Assembly: GCA_034189035.1 (NCBI GenBank)
Contig: JAXHVA010000132.1
Location: 1 to 9,916 of the forward strand
Origin: JAUXFK01 sp034189035
GTDB taxonomy: Bacteria; Desulfobacterota; UBA8473
Reading direction: 5' to 3'
Length of the DNA: 9,916 nt
Shown here: positions 1 to 5,412 of the stretch, piece by piece
Position numbering within the stretch: position 1 is the stretch's first letter
Layout: every line of letters starts with the position of its first letter
The notes under the pieces: model-generated
The model's input: the letters and a program-made list of their open reading frames with translations, nothing else
The model's database searches: none
Told to the model about the DNA's origin: nothing
Position numbers and translations under genes: made by a program

Positions 1-115
1 TTATCCTTTCTCCCATGTTCCTCGGACTGATCTCTATATCTGATACCTCATCCAAGGCCTCCTCAAGATCATCAGGAACATGATAAATCTTACCCTCCGG
101 CAACTTAACAGCCAT
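1..115 (-). CDS. Partial unknown gene, N-terminal 38 residues
   Basis: This reading frame opens at an ATG (first base 115) and runs off the left edge without a stop, so only the first 38 residues are visible. The start is supported by a strong Shine-Dalgarno sequence, AGGAGGT (127-121), five bases upstream. The peptide begins MAVKLPEGKIYHVPDDLEE and is acidic, with a short charged segment (DDLEEALDEVSD) likely to be helical. There is no signal peptide or membrane segment in the visible part. I do not recognise the family. It lies on the same strand as the sigma-54 regulator but about 355 bp downstream, so it probably has its own promoter. A TATAAT hexamer on this strand (192-187) is one possible -10, with no good -35. 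Confidence 0.6.
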   Translation of the reverse strand, partial: MAVKLPEGKIYHVPDDLEEALDEVSDIEISPRNMGERI

Positions 116-471
116 TACTTACCTCCTTTTTGACATTTGTCTTGGTTAATTCAATAATCCAAATATATACACACTTCCTGTTGATGATTATACAAAAACT
201 GTACCAACTTCTGTCCTTTAAGCATAAATAGTATCAATCTGGATATAACTCTTTTGCTCAATTTCCGTGTCAGGCGTAGATTTTGTTGTGTTTTTTTTAG
301 CCCAAATCCATTATATAAAGTGGTTCCTTCTTCATGGATAGAATACAAATAAGAAAGCAAAGATATGAGATAACGGATTTATGCACATGTTAAGGAGTAA
401 AACAAATATTGATTGATTCCTTTTATGTGCAATGTGTAATAAGAGTCTATTGATCCTTCTTATTTTCAGGG
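116..471. other. Intergenic stretch without a convincing gene
   Basis: About 356 bp lie between the end of the regulator and the start of the left-edge gene. A minus-strand frame of 69 codons (360-151) opens only at TTG, has no Shine-Dalgarno sequence and gives a peptide I cannot match to any family, so I do not call it. A 7-bp inverted repeat, TGCACAT (382-388) and ATGTGCA (425-431), is separated by 36 bases and has no following T-tract, so it is not a credible terminator. No tRNA, CRISPR or IS end was seen. The stretch is AT-rich and may hold the promoter of the left-edge gene. Confidence 0.5.
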
Positions 472-1854
472 TTATGCTTTGTCCCTGATATGAAGGCTGG
501 TTAGCTTCTTTACGAGTGTGTTGCGGTGTATTTTGAGTATCTTTGCAGCTTCTGTTTGGTTCCAATTTGTCTTTTCTAATGCTAGAAGGATGATTCGCTT
601 TTCAAAAGCCTCTTTGAGTTTTTTTAAACCCAACTCATCATCCTTTATCTCTTCTATCTCTTGGTTAAATTCCTCCCCATTCATAAAGAGTTCTATGGGC
701 AGATTACTCAATGAAATCATTCTGTTGTATTTTGAAAGAACCACCAGTCTTTCAACGAGGTTCTGGAGCTCTCGAACATTTCCAGGCCATGAATACGAAC
801 AGAGGGTGGCAAGGGCTTTTGGCGAAATTCCCTCTACCTTCTTGTTATATGTGTTACTGTATTTTTCAAGGAAAAACCGTGCTAACAAAGGGATATCATT
901 TCTACGCTGTCTTAACGGGGGAAGATGGATTGGGACAACATTGAGACGAAAGTAAAGGTCGCTGCGAAATCTCTTTTTCTTGACTTCTCTCCCTAAATGC
1001 ACATTAGTGGCAGCAATTACCCTTACATCGAGGTTGAGAGTCTTGTTACTTCCAATCCTTTGAATCTGCTTTTCTTGCAAGACCCGGAGGAGTTTGGATT
1101 GAAGATCTAAACGAAGCGCGGATACCTCATCAAGAAAAAGGGTACCCCTATTGGCATGTTCAAACTTTCCTATAGTACGAGTCTGCGCTCCTGTAAATGC
1201 ACCTTTTTCATATCCAAAGAGTTCACTCTCCATAAGTTCTGAGGGTATAGCGCCACAGTTCACTACTACAAATGGTTTGTCCTTTCTGTTGCCCTGATAG
1301 TGTATCGCCCTGGCAACCAGTTCTTTTCCTGTTCCACTCTCCCCTGTAATCAAAATACTGGTTGAGGTGGATGCCACCTCTTTAATGATATCAAAGATCT
1401 TCCTCATCTTATTGTCTTTGCTGATCATCTGACCAAAACCGTGAGTTTTCCCAGAATCTGAACGAAGGCGCTGTGATTCTTTCTGGAATTTTTGTTTGTT
1501 GAGAACCTCTTTTAGGAAGCAGATGAAATGGGCTCCTTCTGTCGGTCTTGTTATACAAAGACTGGTGCCCAATCGTAAATACCTTGGCAGAAGCCTTAAG
1601 AGACCTAAATAGGAGACTAAAACAAAATCAATATCTTCGTTAATCACTTTTGCCTTTTTAACAAATTCCACTCCTTTGGCATCAGACGCATCGAAACTCA
1701 ATAGTGCAATATTGATACGATAATTTTCAATAATATCAAGGGCTTCTTTGTCACTCTCAGCAGTAAAAACCTGATAATGATTCTCCAGTATCACCTTAAG
1801 AGATTCTCTGAATTCTTCTTCCTCGTCAACAATCAAAATGGAATCATCCATCAT
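472..1854 (-). CDS. Sigma-54-dependent transcriptional activator (NtrC family) with degenerate receiver
   Basis: This 460-residue protein has the three-part NtrC layout and should open sigma-54 RNA polymerase promoters by ATP hydrolysis. Residues 4-120 form a receiver-like domain (ILIVDEEEEF at the start). Residues about 141-380 are the AAA+ domain: Walker A GESGTGKE (171-178), the sigma-54-contacting GAFTGA loop (218-223), Walker B GTLFLDE (237-243) and the arginine-rich FRSDLYFRLNV segment. The C-terminus has a Fis-type helix-turn-helix (about 430-454, NQTEAAKILKIHRNTL). The AAA+ motifs are intact, so it should be an active ATPase. The receiver is not canonical: the phospho-acceptor Asp is Ser53 (LLSFDASDAKG) and the conserved Lys of the KP pair is Arg103, so control by phosphorylation is doubtful. 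The frame stays open to an ATG at 1965, but I chose 1854 because the receiver begins there and GGAGGT lies 8 bases upstream. It is divergent from the mutase gene, its likely target. Confidence 0.93.
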   Translation of the reverse strand: MMDDSILIVDEEEEFRESLKVILENHYQVFTAESDKEALDIIENYRINIALLSFDASDAKGVEFVKKAKVINEDIDFVLVSYLGLLRLLPRYLRLGTSLCITRPTEGAHFICFLKEVLNKQKFQKESQRLRSDSGKTHGFGQMISKDNKMRKIFDIIKEVASTSTSILITGESGTGKELVARAIHYQGNRKDKPFVVVNCGAIPSELMESELFGYEKGAFTGAQTRTIGKFEHANRGTLFLDEVSALRLDLQSKLLRVLQEKQIQRIGSNKTLNLDVRVIAATNVHLGREVKKKRFRSDLYFRLNVVPIHLPPLRQRRNDIPLLARFFLEKYSNTYNKKVEGISPKALATLCSYSWPGNVRELQNLVERLVVLSKYNRMISLSNLPIELFMNGEEFNQEIEEIKDDELGLKKLKEAFEKRIILLALEKTNWNQTEAAKILKIHRNTLVKKLTSLHIRDKA

Positions 1855-1862
1855 CAACCTTG

Positions 1863-1868
1863 ACCTCC
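1863..1868 (-). promoter_or_regulatory. Ribosome binding site fixing the regulator start
   Basis: GGAGGT on the minus strand lies 8 bases before the tandem ATG-ATG at 1854 and 1851. It favours the short start over the ATG at 1965, which would add 37 residues (MSKPSKASKASRG...) in front of the receiver fold. Confidence 0.75.
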
Positions 1869-2037
1869 GTTGGATTGTCTCTAAGCAAGCACAGTTAATA
1901 CTAAACTTTTGCAGCAAGGTCTTTAACCCCCGGGATGCTTTGGAGGCCTTGCTGGGTTTTGACATGACCGATTGTTCCTTGGAGAGTCTCTATTTCCAAA
2001 TCGAACATTCCCAAAGATCACTACTGCATCTATTATG

Positions 2038-2067
2038 AATCTAGCCTAAAAGAGAAGTGATAGTCAA
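2038..2067 (-). promoter_or_regulatory. Possible sigma-70-type promoter for the regulator gene
   Basis: On the minus strand TTGACT (2067-2062) is followed after 18 bases by TAGATT (2043-2038), matching the -35 and -10 hexamers at 5/6 and 4/6. A transcript from here would have a leader of roughly 175 bases before the regulator ATG. This is seen by eye only and is a weak call. Confidence 0.3.
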
Positions 2068-2119
2068 GAAAAACCCGTTAACCCAGTAAGGTAAGGTAGC
2101 AGTTCAATCAGGTTTTGTA

Positions 2120-2149
2120 TTGACAAGATCGGCATTTTTGGGATAGCAT
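2120..2149 (+). promoter_or_regulatory. Possible sigma-70-type promoter upstream of the mutase
   Basis: A perfect -35 hexamer TTGACA (2120-2125) is followed after 18 bases by TAGCAT (2144-2149, 4/6 to the -10 consensus). It physically overlaps the sigma-54-like element at 2139-2155, so the two polymerase forms would compete if both are real. Confidence 0.35.
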
Positions 2150-2155
2150 ATTGCT
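2139..2155 (+). promoter_or_regulatory. Candidate sigma-54 (-24/-12) promoter for the mutase
   Basis: The invariant GG (2141-2142) and GC (2153-2154) are separated by exactly 10 bases, as sigma-54 promoters require. The -12 half reads TTGCT, a full match to TTGCW. The -24 half, TGGGATAG, is only a partial match to TTGGCACG. Transcription would start near 2165, leaving about 22 bases of leader with AGGAGG (2177-2182) five bases before the mutase ATG. The divergent neighbour is a sigma-54 activator, which raises the prior considerably. Confidence 0.5.
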
Positions 2156-2187
2156 GTTTTAAACCGCGTGCAGCACAGGAGGCATCA

Positions 2188-3867
2188 ATGGGCGATCAAA
2201 CTGAAGAAACCAGAAAAAAGAAGATCAAGGAGGCATACCGAGAGGCAACTACTGACTTTACTACAGAATCTGGTATCATTGTAAATAACGTATATACACC
2301 CGAAGACATCTCAGATATCGATTTCGATAGAGATATAGGCTTTCCAGGGCAATACCCATTTACTAGGGGCCATCACCCACTTATGTATAGGGGCAAACTC
2401 TGGAATATCAGGGAGATATCGGGCCTTTCTACACCTGCTAAGTTCAATGAGAGGTGTAAATTCTTGGTAGAGCAAGGGGCCGGTGCTCTTGATTGGGAAC
2501 TCGATGGGCCGACACTCTACGGTATTGAACCGGATCAGCCTATGGCTGAAGGACAGTTGGGTGTCTGTGGTGTTGCATTGCACACGTTGAGAGATGTTGA
2601 GGTTTTGAGCGAGGGGCTGCCGCTAGATGAATTAAGCCTCTCTTCTGATGCCTTCTATCCGGATGTATGGCAGTCTTATATACTTACAGCAAAGAAAAAG
2701 GGATATGATATAAGCAAACTGAGAGGCATAGGTGGAGCAATATTCTATTACGGGCCTTCTGTATTTCCGAGTCGTATGGATTGGCTCGTTAATAAGGGGG
2801 ATTTTTCTACATTGGCCAGATGGGGAAACGACTTCTGTGAATATGCCTATAAAAACTTTCCAAGGTGGAATATCTGGTTTACCAGTTCATATGATCTACA
2901 GGAAGCCGGTGGAAATGCGATTCAAGAGATCGCATTTACGATCGCGATTCGAAATGAGTTGATTAGAGAGATGCTAAGAAGAGGACTGGACATCAATACC
3001 ATAGGCAACAGGTTGAGCCCTGTCCTCGGTATTAACAGGGATTTCTTTGAGGAAGTAGCCAAATTAAGGGCAGCGAGGAGGATATGGGCGAGGACTATGA
3101 AGGAAGAATTCAAGGCTACAGATCCAAAGGCCATGTGCCTTCGATTCCATGTAGATGTATCAGGGGCCAACTTCACGCGTCAGCAGCCTTTGGTTAATAT
3201 TGCCCGGGGAACTTTAGGTACCCTGGCTGCCGTTTTTGGCGGCAGTATGGGTATTCAAACTCCTTCTTTTGACGAAGGATGGGCTACCCCGACTGAAGAG
3301 GCAGTGAGACTTGCCATTAGGACGCAACAGGTTATCCGTTATGAATCGGGCATAACAAGAGTTGCGGATCCCCTAGCAGGTTCGTACTATGTAGAGTGGC
3401 TCACCAGTGAACTGGAGGAAAAGATCGAGGCAATGGTTCATCAGATCGAAGAGATGGGAGGATGGTTGACTGTACTGGATAGCGGTTGGGTTCATGAACA
3501 GCTTAAAGAAGGACTTTTAGATATCCAAAGAAAGGTCGAAAATGGGCAGAGAACGGTCATAGGGGTAAATCGTTTCCAGATACCGCCGGAAGACGATTTC
3601 AGACCTAATGTATTTGCTCCTGACACTTCAGATGTAGAGAAGTACCTCAAGGATTATGTGAGTTTTAAGAAAAAGAGAGACCACAAAACCCTCAAAGAGA
3701 AGATTAAGAACCTCCAAAATGCAGCTAACGATCCCGATAAGAATCTGGTTTCTTATGTCTATGATGCCCTAGAGGCTGATGCTACCTTTCCGGAGATTAT
3801 CGGTGTAATGAGGATGAACGATGGATTGGAATACGATTGGGCTGGAGAAAGGGATTTCCCTTTTTAG
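2188..3867 (+). CDS. Acyl-CoA mutase large subunit (methylmalonyl-CoA mutase family), divergent active site
   Basis: At 559 residues this is the size of stand-alone large subunits such as HcmA, IcmA and archaeal-type MCM. It holds only the substrate-binding TIM barrel; no B12-binding domain (DxHxxG) follows, so a separate small subunit is needed. Family marks include IGFPGQYPFTRG (50-61), MYRGKLWNIREISG (66-79), YDLQEAGG (235-242), DFFEEVAKLRAAR (285-297), RTQQVIRYESG (378-388) and DPLAGSYYVE (394-403). Key positions are changed. The gate residue (Tyr89 in MCM, Phe in isobutyryl-CoA mutase, Ile90 in 2-hydroxyisobutyryl-CoA mutase) is Ile77. The residue facing it (Asp117 in HcmA) is Glu104. 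The SGYH catalytic His is Asp236. The GTIQNDILKEF segment reads GIGGAIFYYG (180-189). The substrate is therefore unlikely to be methylmalonyl-CoA and cannot be named. The ATG at 2188 has AGGAGG five bases upstream. The 70-bp gap to the synthase fits one operon. Confidence 0.9.
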   Translation: MGDQTEETRKKKIKEAYREATTDFTTESGIIVNNVYTPEDISDIDFDRDIGFPGQYPFTRGHHPLMYRGKLWNIREISGLSTPAKFNERCKFLVEQGAGALDWELDGPTLYGIEPDQPMAEGQLGVCGVALHTLRDVEVLSEGLPLDELSLSSDAFYPDVWQSYILTAKKKGYDISKLRGIGGAIFYYGPSVFPSRMDWLVNKGDFSTLARWGNDFCEYAYKNFPRWNIWFTSSYDLQEAGGNAIQEIAFTIAIRNELIREMLRRGLDINTIGNRLSPVLGINRDFFEEVAKLRAARRIWARTMKEEFKATDPKAMCLRFHVDVSGANFTRQQPLVNIARGTLGTLAAVFGGSMGIQTPSFDEGWATPTEEAVRLAIRTQQVIRYESGITRVADPLAGSYYVEWLTSELEEKIEAMVHQIEEMGGWLTVLDSGWVHEQLKEGLLDIQRKVENGQRTVIGVNRFQIPPEDDFRPNVFAPDTSDVEKYLKDYVSFKKKRDHKTLKEKIKNLQNAANDPDKNLVSYVYDALEADATFPEIIGVMRMNDGLEYDWAGERDFPF

Positions 3868-3923
3868 TATTAGAGTAAGGAGGGTATTGTTATCTTTTCT
3901 GTGAACTGAATGAATAGGTGAAA

Positions 3924-3930
3924 GGGGGGG
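3924..3930 (+). promoter_or_regulatory. G7 tract acting as ribosome binding site for a TTG start
   Basis: AAAGGGGGGG ends 7 bases before the TTG at 3938. It is the only purine-rich site before the synthase, and no ATG or GTG lies in frame between the upstream stop (3911) and this TTG. A homopolymer of seven G in a binding site is unusual and can be prone to slippage. Confidence 0.5.
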
Positions 3931-3937
3931 TTACCAT

Positions 3938-5176
3938 TTGAAAAGGAGGGTGGTTATAACAGGATTAGGGGTCATATCTCCTTTGGGTGTGGGTCTTAAA
4001 AAAAACTGGAATAGGCTATTAAACGGAGAGTCAGGGATAAAGAGGATTTCTCGATTTGACCCATCGCCTTATCCATGTCAGATTGCTGGTGAAGTTGATG
4101 AGTTTGATCCTCTTAATTTTATTAATCCAAAGTTTGCGAAGCGGATGGATACCTTTATTCAGTATGCTGTTGCCACTGCAAAGATGGCCATAGAGGATGC
4201 GGGACTTAAACTTAGGGAAAAGAGATCTGATAGGGTAGGCGTATATATCGGTACCACATGGGGGGGCATCCCGGCATATGAAAGAGCATTGAAGACCTTG
4301 CAAAAGAAAGGACATAGTAAAGTGTCAGCTTTCCTTATCCCCTCTGCTATCCCCAATCTTGCATCAAGCCAGGTGGCTATTCACATAGGAGCAACCGGGC
4401 CGAATTCGTGTTCAGCGGATGCATGTGCTGCAGGAACAATCTCAATCGGCGGTTCATTCAGGATGATCCAACGGGGTGATACGGATATCATGATTGCTGG
4501 TGGGGCTGAATCAGTGACAACTCAACTAATTTTATCTGCACTATGTAATATACATGCCCTCTCAATAAGGAATGACGAACCTGAAAAGGCAAGCAGACCT
4601 TTTGATAGAGACAGAGATGGGTTTATATTGAGTGAGGGGTCTGGACTATTGGTCTTAGAAGAGTTAGACCATGCCATTAGACGAGGTGCCCGGATATACG
4701 CAGAGGTCATTGGTTTTGGAATGACCTCCGATGCGTATCATATCGTAAGCCCTCACCCAGAAGGTTTAGAGACGGCCAGATGTATGCAGATAGCTATCGA
4801 TGATGCGAAGGCTCGGCCAGAAGATGTCGATCTGATTAATGCACATGGCACCTCAACACAATACAATGACAAGTCAGAAACACTTGCGATCAAAAAAGTT
4901 TTTAAAAACCATGCATACAACCTTTCAATTACTGCCAATAAGTCGATGATCGGACATTTGATGGGAGCAGCAGGAGGTATAGAGGCCATCTTTACTGCTT
5001 TATCGATCTATGATGGGATAATACCACCTACCATAAATTATGAAAATGCGGATCCGGAGTGTGATCTTTCTTATACCCCGAATGTGGCGCAAAATAGAAA
5101 AGTGAGGTTGGCTCTGTCAAATTCATTCGGCTTTGGAGGTGTAAACGGAAGTCTCTTATTCAGAGAGTTCAAATGA
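3938..5176 (+). CDS. fabF: 3-oxoacyl-[acyl-carrier-protein] synthase II (FabF-type, beta-ketoacyl synthase)
   Basis: A 412-residue condensing enzyme, the same length as typical FabF. It would join an acyl group held on its Cys to a malonyl- or substituted malonyl-thioester with loss of CO2, in the cytoplasm. The Cys-His-His triad is complete: Cys163 in DACAAG, His303 in NAHGTST and His340 in NKSMIGHLMGAAGG, with Lys335 in the last motif. The gating loop NSFGFGGVNGS (395-405) is intact, and RPFDRDRDGFILSEGSG (220-236) is standard. Translation starts at TTG, giving MKRRVVITGLGV, the normal FabF N-terminus. No acyl carrier protein, ketoreductase or malonyltransferase gene is nearby, so it is probably not the housekeeping copy but part of the acyl-CoA module with the upstream mutase, 70 bp away. 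A thiolase is excluded by the C-H-H arrangement. Substrate length and branching cannot be read from the sequence. Confidence 0.93.
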   Translation: MKRRVVITGLGVISPLGVGLKKNWNRLLNGESGIKRISRFDPSPYPCQIAGEVDEFDPLNFINPKFAKRMDTFIQYAVATAKMAIEDAGLKLREKRSDRVGVYIGTTWGGIPAYERALKTLQKKGHSKVSAFLIPSAIPNLASSQVAIHIGATGPNSCSADACAAGTISIGGSFRMIQRGDTDIMIAGGAESVTTQLILSALCNIHALSIRNDEPEKASRPFDRDRDGFILSEGSGLLVLEELDHAIRRGARIYAEVIGFGMTSDAYHIVSPHPEGLETARCMQIAIDDAKARPEDVDLINAHGTSTQYNDKSETLAIKKVFKNHAYNLSITANKSMIGHLMGAAGGIEAIFTALSIYDGIIPPTINYENADPECDLSYTPNVAQNRKVRLALSNSFGFGGVNGSLLFREFK

Positions 5177-5334
5177 CATCTAAAATGAAAAGGAATTTAC
5201 GCAATCCATACCGAATGCAGTCTGAAAGGACAGCATCTGCCTCTCAAAGAGGTGCCACATATTCCCCGCTAATCAATCTGTCAATTGATTTCGTTTATTT
5301 ATTAATTAAAGGTTGTATCATTATGGGGGCATGA
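5173..5334 (+). CDS. Possible 53-residue small protein overlapping the synthase stop
   Basis: An ATG at 5173 overlaps the synthase stop as ATGA, the arrangement used for translational coupling, and the frame runs 53 codons to TGA at 5332-5334. The N-terminal half is basic (MTSKMKRNLRNPYRMQSER) and the C-terminal half is hydrophobic (about 34-53, including INLSIDFVYLLIKGCIIMG), so it could be a small membrane-associated peptide. I recognise no family. It has no Shine-Dalgarno sequence of its own, and the region could simply be the 3' untranslated part before the hairpin at 5354. It may well not be a gene. Confidence 0.22.
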   Translation: MTSKMKRNLRNPYRMQSERTASASQRGATYSPLINLSIDFVYLLIKGCIIMGA

Positions 5335-5353
5335 AATATAAAGCTATCAGCAG

Positions 5354-5386
5354 GCTTCGACGACAAAATTTGATTGTCGTCGAAGC
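5354..5386 (+). terminator. Perfect 13-bp hairpin between convergent genes (terminator)
   Basis: GCTTCGACGACAA (5354-5366) and its exact reverse complement (5374-5386) enclose a 7-base loop, AATTTGA. On the plus strand the stem is followed by GACTCTTTT, a short, imperfect T-run, so it best fits a factor-independent terminator for the mutase-synthase transcript. On the minus strand the following bases have no T-run, but a stem this strong may still block or stabilise the 3' end of the carboxyltransferase message. Confidence 0.65.
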
Positions 5387-5412
5387 GACTCTTTTAAAAA
5401 GCTAGATTGTTA

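Noticed and set aside
151..360. 69-codon minus-strand frame downstream of the regulator
   Set aside because: It opens only at TTG, has no Shine-Dalgarno sequence and a stop just upstream, and the peptide resembles no family I know.
382..431. 7-bp inverted repeat TGCACAT / ATGTGCA as a terminator of the regulator gene
   Set aside because: The 36-base loop and the absence of a T-run make a terminator unlikely.
1855..1965. 37-residue N-terminal extension of the sigma-54 regulator
   Set aside because: The receiver fold begins at the internal Met-Met, which has a much better ribosome binding site; the extension does not look like a domain.
1838..2038. Plus-strand 66-codon frame across the regulator start
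   Set aside because: It overlaps the antisense of the regulator and lacks a ribosome binding site or a recognisable family.
2017..2061. Short inverted repeat ATCACT / AGTGAT as an enhancer site for the regulator
   Set aside because: Only six matching bases with a wide gap, expected by chance in this AT-rich stretch.
2131..2149. Alternative sigma-54 reading with GG at 2131-2132
   Set aside because: The distance to the next GC is 13 bases rather than the required 10.
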